Assembly (NCBI RefSeq): GCF_002979555.1
Contig: NZ_PCOZ01000004.1
Span: forward strand, 62,001-126,000
Reading direction: 5' to 3'
DNA length: 64,000 nucleotides
DNA from: Pseudomonas sp. MYb60
GTDB taxonomy: Bacteria; Pseudomonadota; Gammaproteobacteria; Pseudomonadales; Pseudomonadaceae
Below, piece after piece: positions 1-8,489 of the stretch. The first letter of the stretch is position 1. Each line of letters begins with the position of its first letter. The position numbers and the translations under genes are program-made. Under the pieces are notes generated by a model. It was not told the DNA's origin. It worked only from the letters and a program-made list of their open reading frames with translations, and did not search any database.

Positions 1-1059
1 CCGTGCAAGAAAATCGAAGTGGTCGAAGCCGCCCACCCGGTCCCCGACGCTGCCGGCCTGGCCGTGGCCCAGCGGGTGCTGGCAATGATCAGCAACCTCG
101 GCGAAGACGACCGCGTGATCTTCCTGCTTTCCGGCGGTGGCTCTGCCCTGCTCGCCCTGCCGGCTGAAGGCATCACCCTGGCCGACAAGCAAACCCTCAA
201 CAAAGCCCTGCTCAAATCCGGCGCGACCATTGGCGAGATGAATTGCGTGCGCAAGCACCTCTCGGCAATCAAGGGCGGGCGCCTGGCGAAAGCCGCTTGG
301 CCCGCCACGGTCTATACCTACGCGATTTCCGACGTGCCGGGCGACCAGGCCACGGTCATTGCCTCCGGCCCTACGGTCGGCGACCCGAGCACCTCGGCCC
401 AGGCCCTGGCGATCCTCAAACGCTACAACATCGATGCCCCCGCCTCGGTGCGCAGCTGGTTGCAGAACCCGGCCTCGGAAACCGTCAAGCCTGGCGACCC
501 GGTGCTCGCCCGCAGCCACTTCCAGCTAATCGCCCGCCCCCAGCAATCCCTGGAAGCGGTGGCGGTCAAAGTCCGCCAGGCCGGGTTCAGCCCGCTGATC
601 CTCGGCGACCTCGAAGGCGAAGCGCGGGACGTGGCCAAGGTGCACGCCGGCATCGCGCGGCAAATCGTGCAACACGGCCAACCCTTGGCGGCGCCGTGCG
701 TGATCCTCTCCGGCGGCGAAACCACCGTGACCGTGCGCGGCAATGGCCGTGGCGGGCGCAATGCGGAGTTCTTGCTGAGCCTCACCGACAGCCTCAAGGG
801 CCTGCCCGGCGTCTACGCCCTGGCCGGTGACACCGACGGCATCGACGGTTCGGAAGACAACGCCGGCGCCATCATGACCCCGTGCAGCTATTCGCGCGCC
901 GAAACGCTGGGCCTGTCGGCCAGTGACGAGCTGGACAACAACAACGGCTACGGCTACTTCGCGGCCCTCGACGACCTGATCGTCACCGAGCCGACGCGCA
1001 CCAACGTCAATGACTTCCGCGCCATCCTGATTCTTGAGACTGCCAACCATGACGCCTGA
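1..1059 (+). CDS. ttuD: Glycerate 2-kinase, MOFRL family (5' truncated by window edge)
   Basis: This is the C-terminal part of a type-2 glycerate kinase, often annotated hydroxypyruvate reductase TtuD, which phosphorylates glycerate to 2-phosphoglycerate in the cytoplasm. The frame is open from base 1, so the true start lies upstream. Visible family hallmarks are the glycine-rich LLSGGGSALL near the beginning, the AISDVPGD segment, and the MOFRL-domain motif GNGRGGRNAEF followed by AGDTDGIDG. The stop overlaps the start of the pyruvate kinase gene by 11 nt, so the two are translationally coupled. Together they feed glyoxylate/glycerate carbon to pyruvate, as in the gcl-hyi-glxR-ttuD-pyk operons known in Pseudomonas (family knowledge). 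Confidence 0.93.
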   Translation, partial: PCKKIEVVEAAHPVPDAAGLAVAQRVLAMISNLGEDDRVIFLLSGGGSALLALPAEGITLADKQTLNKALLKSGATIGEMNCVRKHLSAIKGGRLAKAAWPATVYTYAISDVPGDQATVIASGPTVGDPSTSAQALAILKRYNIDAPASVRSWLQNPASETVKPGDPVLARSHFQLIARPQQSLEAVAVKVRQAGFSPLILGDLEGEARDVAKVHAGIARQIVQHGQPLAAPCVILSGGETTVTVRGNGRGGRNAEFLLSLTDSLKGLPGVYALAGDTDGIDGSEDNAGAIMTPCSYSRAETLGLSASDELDNNNGYGYFAALDDLIVTEPTRTNVNDFRAILILETANHDA

Positions 1060-2464
1060 CAAGAAGGTCAAGATCCTCGCCACCCTGGGCCCGGCCACTG
1101 ACGGTATCGACGACATCCGCGAGCTGGTGGAGGCCGGGGTGAATATCTTCCGCCTCAACTTCAGCCACGGCGACCATGCCGACCACGCCCAACGCTACCA
1201 GTGGATCCGCCAGGTGGAGCGCCAGCTCAACTACCCATTGGGCATCCTCATGGACCTGCAAGGGCCGAAGCTGCGCGTCGGGCGCTTCGCCGAGGGCAAG
1301 GTGCAACTGGTGCGCGGCCAGGCACTGCGCCTGGACCTGGACCCGGCGCCGGGCGACCAATGCCGGGTCAACCTGCCCCACCCGGAGATCATCGCGGCGT
1401 TGGAGCCGGGCATGGACCTGCTGCTGGACGACGGCAAGCTGCGCCTGCGGGTGATCACCAAACACGCGGACGCCATCGACACCACCGTGCTGAATGGCGG
1501 CGAATTGTCTGATCGCAAAGGCGTGAACGTCCCACAAGCCCTGCTCGAACTCAGCCCGCTGACCGCCAAGGACCGGCGCGATTTGAGCTTTGGCCTCGAA
1601 CTGGGCGTGGACTGGGTGGCGCTGTCATTCGTGCAGCGCCCGGAAGATATCCGCGAAGCCCGCGAGCTGATCGGCGACAAGGCGTTCCTGATGGCCAAGA
1701 TCGAGAAACCCTCGGCGGTGCAACGCTTGCGGGAAATCGCCGAGCTGAGCGACGCGATCATGGTGGCCAGAGGCGACCTGGGCGTGGAAGTGCCAGCCGA
1801 GAGCGTGCCGCAGATCCAGAAGGACATCATCAGCACCTGTCGCCAATTGGGCAAACCGGTGGTGGTGGCCACACAGATGCTGGAGTCCATGCGTTTCTCG
1901 CCGGCGCCGACCCGTGCCGAAGTTACCGATGTCGCCAACGCCGTCGCCGAAGGTGCGGACGCGGTGATGCTGTCGGCGGAAACCGCGTCCGGCGAGTATC
2001 CATTGGAAGCCGTGCAGATGATGAGCAAGATCATCCGCCAGGTGGAAAATGGCCCGGATTACCAGACCCAGCTGGACGTCAGCCGACCGAAAGCAGATGC
2101 GACAGTGTCGGACGCCATCAGCTGCGCCATCCGGCGCATCAGCAGCATCCTGCCGGTGGCGGTGCTGGTGAACTACAGCGAGTCGGGCAGCTCTAGCCTG
2201 CGCGCGGCGCGGGAGCGGCCGGTGGCGCCGATCCTCAACCTCACGCCCAACCTGTCTACGGCGCGGCGCTTGAGCGTGGCGTGGGGGGTGCATTCGGTGG
2301 TCAATGATCGGCTGCGCCAGGTGGATGAGGTGTGTTCGACGGCGCTGGAAATCGCCCAGGCGCAAGGCATGGCGCAGCGTGGGGATACGCTGGTGATTAC
2401 CGCCGGGGTGCCGTTCGGGCAGCCGGGGTCGACCAACTCACTGCGTATCGAAACCCTACTGTAG
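1049..2464 (+). CDS. pyk: Pyruvate kinase
   Basis: A 471-aa pyruvate kinase, converting phosphoenolpyruvate and ADP to pyruvate and ATP. The ATG at 1049 gives the typical N-terminus MTPDKKVKILATLGPA. Signature segments visible are NIFRLNFSHG, the active-site region FLMAKIEKPSAVQRL with its catalytic Lys, MVARGDLGVE, and VATQMLESM. The C-terminal allosteric domain is complete. It overlaps ttuD by 11 nt and is probably co-transcribed with it. P. fluorescens-type genomes have two pyruvate kinases; the position beside ttuD marks this as the glycerate-linked copy (PykF type by memory of Pseudomonas gene order). Confidence 0.95.
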   Translation: MTPDKKVKILATLGPATDGIDDIRELVEAGVNIFRLNFSHGDHADHAQRYQWIRQVERQLNYPLGILMDLQGPKLRVGRFAEGKVQLVRGQALRLDLDPAPGDQCRVNLPHPEIIAALEPGMDLLLDDGKLRLRVITKHADAIDTTVLNGGELSDRKGVNVPQALLELSPLTAKDRRDLSFGLELGVDWVALSFVQRPEDIREARELIGDKAFLMAKIEKPSAVQRLREIAELSDAIMVARGDLGVEVPAESVPQIQKDIISTCRQLGKPVVVATQMLESMRFSPAPTRAEVTDVANAVAEGADAVMLSAETASGEYPLEAVQMMSKIIRQVENGPDYQTQLDVSRPKADATVSDAISCAIRRISSILPVAVLVNYSESGSSSLRAARERPVAPILNLTPNLSTARRLSVAWGVHSVVNDRLRQVDEVCSTALEIAQAQGMAQRGDTLVITAGVPFGQPGSTNSLRIETLL

Positions 2465-2560
2465 GAGCGAGCTTGCTCGCGAAAAACGTTAACGATGACG
2501 CGGGCATGCTGAATGCACGCGGCGCTCTCAGGTTTTTCGCGGGCAAGCCCGCTCCTACAG
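2461..2560. repeat. REP pair (BIME-like) between pyk and urea transporter
   Basis: Two inverted copies of a Pseudomonas REP palindrome. The left copy is GTAGGAGCGAGCTTGCTCGC followed by GAAAA; the right copy begins TTTTTCGCGGGCAAGCCCGC and ends CTCCTAC, separated by about 50 nt. The left copy starts inside the pyk stop region. Such pairs are usually REP-associated tyrosine transposase (RAYT) substrates and can stabilise or terminate mRNA. Confidence 0.85.
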
Positions 2561-2570
2561 GGAGTGTGCC

Positions 2571-3446
2571 ATGCACAACCAGACCTGCCCCGACTGGGCC
2601 GAAGCCTTGCTCAACGGCTTCAGCCAGATCTTCCTGCAACGCCATCCGCTGTGCGGACTTTTGTGCCTGCTGGCCATCCTGATCGGCGCCCCGGCGTTGT
2701 TCGGCGGGGCGTTGCTGGGTGGCGTGGCGGGGTTGCTCACGGCCCAGCGCCGGGGTTATCCCAAAGCCGAGCGCCAGGCAGGGCTGTACAGCTATAACGG
2801 CGTGCTGCTGGGAGTGTTGATCAGCCAGCAGTTCGCCTGGTCGGCGTTGTTGCCACCGCTGATCCTGGCGTGCGGCGGGCTGGCGGCGATGCTCACGCGC
2901 CAATGGTTGAAGCACGCGACGCGGCCAGAGAGCCTGCCGGTCTACACCGCGCCGTTCGTGGGCCTTGGCTGGTTACTGCTGGGCACGGCCGCGGACAATA
3001 CCGTTGCCCTGGTGACCCCGGACATCCTTGGCATCCTGGCCGCACCGTTCACCGGGCTCGCGCAAATCATGCTGCTGGACCAGCCCCTGGCCGGCCTGTC
3101 GATTGCACTCGGCCTGTGGCTGGCCAATCGGCGTGCCGCGCTGTGGGCCTTGATGGGCGCAAGTGCCGGCGTGCTCTTCGCCTTGCTGCACGGCGAAGCG
3201 GCCGGCGCCCTCCTCGGCCTGCACAGCTACAACCCGGCACTCGCGGCCCTGGCGTTGAGCCACGCAGGCCGACGACCCTGGCTGCCGCTGCTCGGTATCG
3301 CCCTGGCAATCCTGCTGACCCCGGGCTTTGCCGGCCTGCACCTGCCCACGTTGACCGCGCCCTTCATCCTCGCCTGCTGGCTGGTGCATGCGGGCGTGCG
3401 CATGCTTCAGAAACCGCGCATGGACAGCCCCTTCGAATCCCCCTAG
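2571..3446 (+). CDS. Urea transporter (UT family)
   Basis: A 291-aa, highly hydrophobic protein with roughly 8-10 membrane segments and the two-fold repeated architecture of the bacterial urea transporter family (SLC14-like, Pfam UT). The motif GLYSYNGVLLGV in the first half is mirrored by GLHSYNPALAALAL in the second half, as expected for the internal repeat; the two halves are about 130 residues apart. The ATG at 2571 has GGAG 7 nt upstream. It would conduct urea across the inner membrane. No urease or amidohydrolase gene is nearby. Channel or secondary-transporter mechanism cannot be told from the sequence. Confidence 0.85.
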   Translation: MHNQTCPDWAEALLNGFSQIFLQRHPLCGLLCLLAILIGAPALFGGALLGGVAGLLTAQRRGYPKAERQAGLYSYNGVLLGVLISQQFAWSALLPPLILACGGLAAMLTRQWLKHATRPESLPVYTAPFVGLGWLLLGTAADNTVALVTPDILGILAAPFTGLAQIMLLDQPLAGLSIALGLWLANRRAALWALMGASAGVLFALLHGEAAGALLGLHSYNPALAALALSHAGRRPWLPLLGIALAILLTPGFAGLHLPTLTAPFILACWLVHAGVRMLQKPRMDSPFESP

Positions 3447-3477
3447 GCTTGCTCGATATCAGTTTCAGGCGGGCTTT

Positions 3478-4302
3478 ATGGACAGCAACAACGACTGGCG
3501 CCAACGGCTCTACGTCATGGTTTTTCAAAGTGATACGGCAGCGGGGCGGCGCTTTGACGGCATCCTGCTGCTGATCATCCTCGCCAGTCTGGTGATCGTG
3601 ATGCTCGACAGCATCGACGAGATCCACCAGAACTACGCCGACGTGCTGGCCTACATCGAGTGGGGCTTCACGCTGATCTTCGCCATCGAGTACGGCTTGC
3701 GGCTGTACTGCTCGCCCAAGCCGTTGCGCTATGCCTTCAGCTTCTACGGGCTGGTGGACCTGCTGGCCATCGTACCCGGCATCCTCGCCTTGTATTACAG
3801 CGATGCGCAGTACCTGTTGATCATCCGCATCATCCGGATGCTGCGGATCTTCCGCGTGCTCAAGCTCAGCCCCTACCTCAAGCAGGCCAACTACTTGATG
3901 GCGGCGCTGCGTGGCAGCAAGCAGAAAATCGTGGTGTTCCTGGTGAGCGTGTGCACCCTGGTGACGGTGTTCGGCACCTTGATGTACGTGATCGAAGGCC
4001 CGGAACACGGGTTTACCAGTATTCCCAAGGGTATCTATTGGGCCATCGTCACCCTGACCACCGTGGGCTTTGGCGACATCGTGCCGAAAACGCCGCTGGG
4101 CCAGGTGATTTCGTCACTGGTGATGATCACCGGCTACTCGATCATCGCCGTGCCCACCGGGATTTTCACCGCCGAGCTGGCCAGTGCGATGCGCGGTGAA
4201 CAACTGCAGCATGACTGCCCGGTGTGCAAGAAAAACACCCATGAGCCGAACGCCGCATTCTGTTCGCGCTGTGGGAATAATCTTTTCCATAAAGCGGAAT
4301 AA
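3478..4302 (+). CDS. Voltage-gated-type potassium channel (6TM)
   Basis: A 274-aa inner membrane K+ channel. I chose the ATG at 3478 because the sequence from MDSNNDWRQRLY onward is family-like; the longer frame to 3388 lies within the previous gene. Six transmembrane segments are visible, including an S4-like helix with regularly spaced Arg (IIRIIRMLRIFRVLKL), the pore helix, and the selectivity filter T195-V-G-F-G-D200. The C-terminal tail carries two CxxC pairs (CPVC and CSRC), forming a probable zinc ribbon rather than an RCK domain. Start is 31 nt after the urea transporter stop. The role is inferred to be membrane potential or K+ homeostasis. Confidence 0.9.
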   Translation: MDSNNDWRQRLYVMVFQSDTAAGRRFDGILLLIILASLVIVMLDSIDEIHQNYADVLAYIEWGFTLIFAIEYGLRLYCSPKPLRYAFSFYGLVDLLAIVPGILALYYSDAQYLLIIRIIRMLRIFRVLKLSPYLKQANYLMAALRGSKQKIVVFLVSVCTLVTVFGTLMYVIEGPEHGFTSIPKGIYWAIVTLTTVGFGDIVPKTPLGQVISSLVMITGYSIIAVPTGIFTAELASAMRGEQLQHDCPVCKKNTHEPNAAFCSRCGNNLFHKAE

Positions 4303-4309
4303 GCAAAGT

Positions 4310-4350
4310 ACGTTTTAATCTTTAAACGTCTATGCGCGCCCGGCTATAGT
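4310..4350 (+). promoter_or_regulatory. Probable sulfate-binding protein promoter with inverted repeat
   Basis: A TATAGT -10 element at 4345-4350 is preceded at 17 nt by TTAAAC (4322-4327). An inverted repeat ACGTTT(N8)AAACGT at 4310-4329 overlaps the -35 region. It could be a regulator (for instance CysB) site or the weak terminator of the channel gene; this is inference. Confidence 0.4.
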
Positions 4351-4407
4351 CGCTGGCAAATTGCCGTCACTTATCCAGCCACCTTCTCGAACAACAAGGA
4401 ATGAGCA

Positions 4408-5412
4408 GTGAAAAAACTCGTAAGCGCCTCCCTACTGGCCGCCGGCCTTGCCCTGGCGGGCGCCGTCCAGGCCGCCCCCGTGACACTGCTCAACGTCTCC
4501 TACGACGTGATGCGCGATTTCTACAAGGACTACAACGCGGCCTTCCAGAAGCACTGGGATGCCGAGCACCCGAATGACAAGCTGACCTTGCAGATGTCCT
4601 TTGGTGGCTCCAGCAAACAAGCGCGTTCGGTGATCGACGGCCTGCCGGCTGACGTCATCACCATGAACATGGCCACCGACATCAATGCCCTGGTCGACAA
4701 TGGCAAACTGGTGCCGGACAACTGGGTCACCCGCCTGCCGAACAACAGTGCGCCCTTCACGTCAGCCACCGTGTTCATCGTGCGCAAGGGCAACCCCAAG
4801 GCCCTGAAAGACTGGCCGGACCTGTTGAAAGACGGCGTGCAAGTGATCGTGCCCAACCCGAAGACCTCGGGTAACGGCCGCTACACCTACCTGTCAGCCT
4901 GGGGCTATGTCCTGAAGAACGGCGGCGACGAAAACAAGGCCAAGGCGTTCGTTGGCAAACTGTTCAAACAGGCGCCGGTGCTGGATACCGGTGGCCGCGC
5001 GGCCACCACGACCTTCATGACCAACCAGATCGGCGACGTGCTGGTGACCTTTGAAAACGAAGCGGAAATGATCGCCCGTGAATTCGGCCGTGATCAGTTC
5101 GAAGTGATCTACCCAAGCGTCTCCGCCGAGGCTGAGCCGCCGGTGTCGGTGGTCGACAAAGTGGTCGACAAGAAAGGCACCCGCGCAGCAGCCGAGGACT
5201 ACCTGAAGTACCTGTGGTCACCGGAAGGCCAGGAAATCGCGGCCAACAACTACCTGCGTCCACGTGACCCGAAAGTGCTGGCCAAGTACACCGATCGCTT
5301 TCCGAAAGTCGACTTCCTGTCGGTAGAGAAGACCTTCGGCGACTGGCGTACCGTGCAGAAAACCCATTTCAACGATGGTGGTGTGTTCGACCAGATCTAC
5401 TCCGGTCAGTAA
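4408..5412 (+). CDS. sbp: Periplasmic sulfate-binding protein of ABC transporter
   Basis: A 334-aa periplasmic binding protein. It has a Sec signal peptide (MKKLVSASLL start, cleavage after AGAVQA near residue 22). The mature part begins with the sulfate-binding family pattern VTLLNVSYDVMRDFY and carries the ligand-loop segments SFGGSSKQARSVIDGLPADV and NPKTSGNGRYTYLSAWG. It delivers sulfate or thiosulfate to a CysTWA permease. No cysTWA genes follow here, so this is a detached copy, as with PA1493 (cysP) in P. aeruginosa by memory. Expression is probably sulfur-limitation controlled by CysB, whose gene also lies in this window (58000-58974). Confidence 0.93.
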   Translation: MKKLVSASLLAAGLALAGAVQAAPVTLLNVSYDVMRDFYKDYNAAFQKHWDAEHPNDKLTLQMSFGGSSKQARSVIDGLPADVITMNMATDINALVDNGKLVPDNWVTRLPNNSAPFTSATVFIVRKGNPKALKDWPDLLKDGVQVIVPNPKTSGNGRYTYLSAWGYVLKNGGDENKAKAFVGKLFKQAPVLDTGGRAATTTFMTNQIGDVLVTFENEAEMIAREFGRDQFEVIYPSVSAEAEPPVSVVDKVVDKKGTRAAAEDYLKYLWSPEGQEIAANNYLRPRDPKVLAKYTDRFPKVDFLSVEKTFGDWRTVQKTHFNDGGVFDQIYSGQ

Positions 5413-5432
5413 CTAATTACTGCGGTAAAAAA

Positions 5433-5520
5433 GTGGGAGGGGGCTCGCCCCCGATAGCGGTGTATCAGTTGGAATAGCCTCCACTGACCCACGGCCATCG
5501 GGAGCAAGCCCCCTCCCACA
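5433..5520. repeat. REP pair downstream of sbp
   Basis: Inverted pair: GTGGGAGGGGGCTCGCCCCC then GAT on the left, and ATCGGGAGCAAGCCCCCTCC then CAC on the right, 44 nt apart. It lies 20 nt after the sbp stop and may protect the sbp mRNA 3' end. Confidence 0.85.
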
Positions 5521-5651
5521 TTGGTTTCTGCGCACAGATGTTTCTGAATGTATCATTGCCAGGCATGAGAGTTATCACTGCCAGCGGCCTACTCGAGCTC
5601 CGGTGTTGGCTTTAGGCTCGCTCCACTTTCATTCGCCTTAATGAGAACACC

Positions 5652-6848
5652 ATGAACCCTACGTCCCCCGCTACCACCACCCTGACCCGAGGCATGGTGA
5701 TGCTGTTTGCGTTTTGCTGCGGCGCCATCGTTGCCAACATCTACTACGCGCAGCCGATCATCGAGCTGATCGCACCCGACATCGGCCTCACCCCGGCCAT
5801 GGCCAGCCTGATCGTGTCGTTGACGCAAATCGGCTACGCGCTTGGCCTGTTCTTCCTGGTGCCCCTGGGTGACTTGCTGGAAAACCGCAAACTGATGATC
5901 AGCACCACGGTGCTCGCCATCGCCAGCCTGCTGGGTGCGGGATTTACCGAGCAACCGAACCTGTTCCTGCTGGTGTCGCTGTTGATCGGTTTCAGCTCGG
6001 TGTCGGTGCAGATCCTGATTCCGCTGGCCGCGCACCTGGCGCCCGCCGAATCCCGAGGGCGTGTGGTGGGCAGCATCATGGGCGGCCTGTTGCTCGGCAT
6101 CCTGCTGGCACGACCCGTCTCCAGCGTGGTGGCGGATCACTTCGGCTGGCGTGCGATGTTCATGGCGGCCGCAGCATTGATGGCGTTCATCAGCGTGGTG
6201 TTGCTGCTGACCATCCCCAAGCGCCAGCCCGACCACAGCGCCACCTACGGCCAGTTGCTGCGCTCGCTCGGCACCTTGCTGCGCCAACAGCCGGTACTGC
6301 GCCAGCGTGCGTTCTACCAGGGCTGCATGTTTGCCACCTTCAGCCTGTTCTGGACCGCTGCCCCACTGGAGCTGGTGCGTAACCACGGCCTGAGCCAGAC
6401 CCAGATCGCGATCTTCGCCCTGGTGGGCGCCATCGGTGCCATCGCCGCGCCCATCGCCGGTCGCCTGGCCGATGCGGGCCACACTCACCGTGCGTCGCTG
6501 CTGGCCATGCTGTTTGGTGCGTTGAGCTTCCTGCCGGCCTTCGTCCACCCGCTGTACAGCGTGATCGGCCTGGCCGTCACCGGCGTGGTCCTGGACTTCT
6601 GCGTGCAAATGAACATGGTCCTCGGCCAGCGCGCCGTCTATGCCCTCGACGCCAACAGCCGCAGCCGTCTGAATGCGCTGTACATGACCAGCATCTTCAT
6701 CGGCGGCGCGTTCGGTTCGGCGATTGCCAGCAGCGTGTACGAACACGGCGGCTGGCTGGGCGTGATGCTGGTGGGCAGCGCGTTTCCCTTGCTGGCGTTG
6801 CTGCGGTTCCTCAGTGCCTCGCGCCAAGCCACCCCGGTTGTGGCCTGA
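5652..6848 (+). CDS. MFS transporter, drug/metabolite exporter type
   Basis: A 398-aa major facilitator with 12 predicted transmembrane segments. The N-terminal half has the family-typical ANIYYAQPIIELIAPDIGL segment and the loop-2 region PLGDLLENRKLMIST corresponding to the MFS GxLaDrxGrr motif. The ATG at 5652 fits the start of the alignable region. It is transcribed alone; a hairpin (6871-6902) separates it from the convergent hicB. The closest subgroup I recognise is the YfcJ/DHA-like exporters annotated only as MFS transporter in Pseudomonas. The substrate is unknown. Confidence 0.88.
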   Translation: MNPTSPATTTLTRGMVMLFAFCCGAIVANIYYAQPIIELIAPDIGLTPAMASLIVSLTQIGYALGLFFLVPLGDLLENRKLMISTTVLAIASLLGAGFTEQPNLFLLVSLLIGFSSVSVQILIPLAAHLAPAESRGRVVGSIMGGLLLGILLARPVSSVVADHFGWRAMFMAAAALMAFISVVLLLTIPKRQPDHSATYGQLLRSLGTLLRQQPVLRQRAFYQGCMFATFSLFWTAAPLELVRNHGLSQTQIAIFALVGAIGAIAAPIAGRLADAGHTHRASLLAMLFGALSFLPAFVHPLYSVIGLAVTGVVLDFCVQMNMVLGQRAVYALDANSRSRLNALYMTSIFIGGAFGSAIASSVYEHGGWLGVMLVGSAFPLLALLRFLSASRQATPVVA

Positions 6849-6870
6849 ACCCATCAACCTGTCGAATAAC

Positions 6871-6902
6871 CTGTGGCGAAGGCGCGTGCCCCCTCGCCAC
6901 AG
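6871..6902. repeat. Single REP-like hairpin between convergent genes
   Basis: Perfect 9-bp arms CTGTGGCGA / TCGCCACAG around a 14-nt GC-rich centre, between the MFS gene and convergent hicB. It resembles the TGTGGCGAGGG class of Pseudomonas REPs and may act as a bidirectional terminator. Confidence 0.6.
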
Positions 6903-6912
6903 TGGTGGGATG

Positions 6913-7317
6913 TCAAGAACGCACCAACTTCTCCAAAGCCGCGTCCGCCAGAAATGACGAGCGGCTTTTCACCTTGTGCTCGCGCACGTAGCGGTCGATA
7001 CGCTGGATGACATAACCGGGCAAGGTCACATTGACCTTCTCGGTCTTGCCCAGATAAGGCGTAACGTCCAGCTCCAACATGCCCCAGCCCATGCCTGCGT
7101 AGTCTTCGTGGGCATGGTGGTGGGCCACAGAGCTTGGCATCGGAATCGGCCTGCCCTTTGCGGCCATTGCTTGCAGCATGATGTGCGCGACTTCCACGGC
7201 GGCGTTGTACGCCTCCTCAAAGCTATCCCCGGCAGTCGCGGCGCCTGGAATGTCGGGGATCTGAATGCCGGTGGCGGTGAAGTCATCGCCCCATTCGATA
7301 GAGATCGGGTACTGCAT
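6913..7317 (-). CDS. hicB: HicB family antitoxin (partner toxin gene decayed)
   Basis: A 134-aa HicB-type protein. The N-terminal half is the degraded RNase-H-like HicB fold (YPISIEWGDDFTATGIQIPD, then GDSFEEAYNAAVEVAHIML). The C-terminal 40 residues (VNVTLPGYVIQRIDRYVREH, then SRSSFLADAALEKL) form a ribbon-helix-helix DNA-binding domain. The ATG at 7317 has GGAGAG 5 nt upstream. Normally hicA lies immediately upstream and HicB neutralises that mRNA interferase. Here only a deleted hicA remnant (7329-7420) precedes it. HicB may therefore persist as an orphan repressor or as an antidote to a HicA elsewhere. Confidence 0.88.
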   Translation of the reverse strand: MQYPISIEWGDDFTATGIQIPDIPGAATAGDSFEEAYNAAVEVAHIMLQAMAAKGRPIPMPSSVAHHHAHEDYAGMGWGMLELDVTPYLGKTEKVNVTLPGYVIQRIDRYVREHKVKSRSSFLADAALEKLVRS

Positions 7318-7328
7318 GAATGCTCTCC

Positions 7329-7420
7329 TTAAAACTCAAACAAACCAGCACGTTTCCGGATGCTTCTCACCGTACCCAGCCCGCGTCTTGCAGCGCCTTG
7401 ATCAATAACCTGCTTTGCAC
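7329..7420 (-). pseudogene. hicA: hicA toxin remnant with internal deletion
   Basis: After an AAGGAGG ribosome site (7426-7432), a GTG at 7420 opens the peptide MQSRLLIKALQDAGWVR and then hits TGA. In a second frame the following bases read LGTVRSIRKRAGLFEF and end in TAA at 7329, 11 nt before hicB. These two pieces match the first and last 15 or so residues of HicA (LIK-LE-DGW start, GT-xSIxKQAGL end). The central part, with the catalytic GSHH histidine, is missing. An intact hicA is about 60-80 codons; here about 31 codons' worth remains, so roughly 90-140 nt were deleted. Assignment rests on my reading of both ends. Confidence 0.72.
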
Positions 7421-7449
7421 CACTGCCTCCTTGGCTGGCTCGAAAAAAG

Positions 7450-7463
7450 TAACTCTAGAGTTA
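7450..7463. promoter_or_regulatory. Perfect 14-bp palindrome upstream of hicA remnant
   Basis: TAACTCTAGAGTTA is a perfect palindrome 30 nt upstream of the hicA remnant start and in the divergent gap with the LysR gene. Its position suits the autoregulatory operator of the HicB ribbon-helix-helix domain. Binding is inferred. Confidence 0.5.
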
Positions 7464-7607
7464 TCTTTGCTCAAGCACATAACCCCCAAGTCTGACTGAT
7501 GGCTATTTTACAGAATGTTGAAAGCCACCCGCCTGCGCTGGAAAAGCATGACAGCTGCGGTTCATCACCTTAGGCTTGAGCGCCGCCGAGCTAAACAGGA
7601 ACACCCG

Positions 7608-8489
7608 ATGGACCGCCTTGCCGCCATGGAAACCTTTGTCCACGTGGTCGAAACCGGCTCGTTTTCCGCTGCGGCGAAGCGCCTGGGCATCGGCCAGCCC
7701 GCTGTGTCCAAGAGCATTGCGCAACTGGAGACACGCTTGGCGGTGCGATTGGTGCTGCGCTCTACGCGCGGTCTTGCGCCTACCGAGGCAGGCCTGGCGT
7801 TTTTCGAGAAAGCCAAGCGCGCTATTGATGAAGCCAACGCGGCCGACGACGCCGCGCGTGGCGCCGGTGCGGGGCTCAGCGGCAACCTGCGCATCAGTGC
7901 GTCGGTGACCTTCGCCCGCATGCACATCATTCCTCACCTCGGCGCCTTCCTGGCGCAGTACCCCGAACTGAAGGTGGACGTGGTCCTCGATGACCGCAGC
8001 CTCAACCTGGTGGAAGAAGGCATCGACGTCGCGCTGCGCATGGGCAACCTGGAGGACTCCAGCCTCACCGCTCGCAAGATCAGCGAATCGCCCTGCGTGA
8101 TCCTGGGCACTCCCGCCTACTTCGAACGGTGCGGCGAGCCCTCGACACCGGCGGACCTGCTGCACCACGAAGCGATCATCTACACCCGGGGGGAAGGTTC
8201 ACAGTGGGCCTTCTCTCAAGGCGAATCGGTGTATCCCGTCGTGGCCCACGGCCGGGTGCGAGTCACCGCGGCAGAGGGTGTGCGTGCGGCGGTGCTGAGT
8301 CATCTGGGGCTGACGTTGTCTTCTACGTGGATGTTCGCCCCGGAGTTGGCCAGCGGCGAGGTGAAGGCTGTGCTCTGCGACTGGAAACTGCCGGCGCGGG
8401 ACCTGTGGGCGGTGTTCCCTACCGGCAGGATGGCGAGTGCCAAGGCGCGGGCGTTCGTGGACTTCGTCGAGCAGTTGTTGAACCCTTAG
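7608..8489 (+). CDS. LysR-family transcriptional regulator
   Basis: A 293-aa LTTR. I chose the ATG at 7608 because MDRLAAMETFVHVVETGSFS is the canonical LTTR start; the open frame upstream of it has no family content. The N-terminal helix-turn-helix (SFSAAAKRLGIGQPAVSKSI) covers about residues 17-36 and the C-terminal effector domain is complete. It belongs to the CrgA/DhcR-like LTTR subgroup (MDR-AMETFV start). It is divergent from hicBA and overlaps the convergent phnN by 4 nt. The inducer and target are unknown; the adjacent MFS exporter is one candidate target, although hicBA lies between them. Confidence 0.9.
   Translation: MDRLAAMETFVHVVETGSFSAAAKRLGIGQPAVSKSIAQLETRLAVRLVLRSTRGLAPTEAGLAFFEKAKRAIDEANAADDAARGAGAGLSGNLRISASVTFARMHIIPHLGAFLAQYPELKVDVVLDDRSLNLVEEGIDVALRMGNLEDSSLTARKISESPCVILGTPAYFERCGEPSTPADLLHHEAIIYTRGEGSQWAFSQGESVYPVVAHGRVRVTAAEGVRAAVLSHLGLTLSSTWMFAPELASGEVKAVLCDWKLPARDLWAVFPTGRMASAKARAFVDFVEQLLNP

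Noticed and set aside
5589..6857. 422-aa minus-strand open frame rich in His/Gln across the MFS gene
   Set aside because: It is the antisense shadow of the transporter: composition is skewed (HQ-rich), there is no recognisable domain, and the plus-strand frame is a complete MFS protein.
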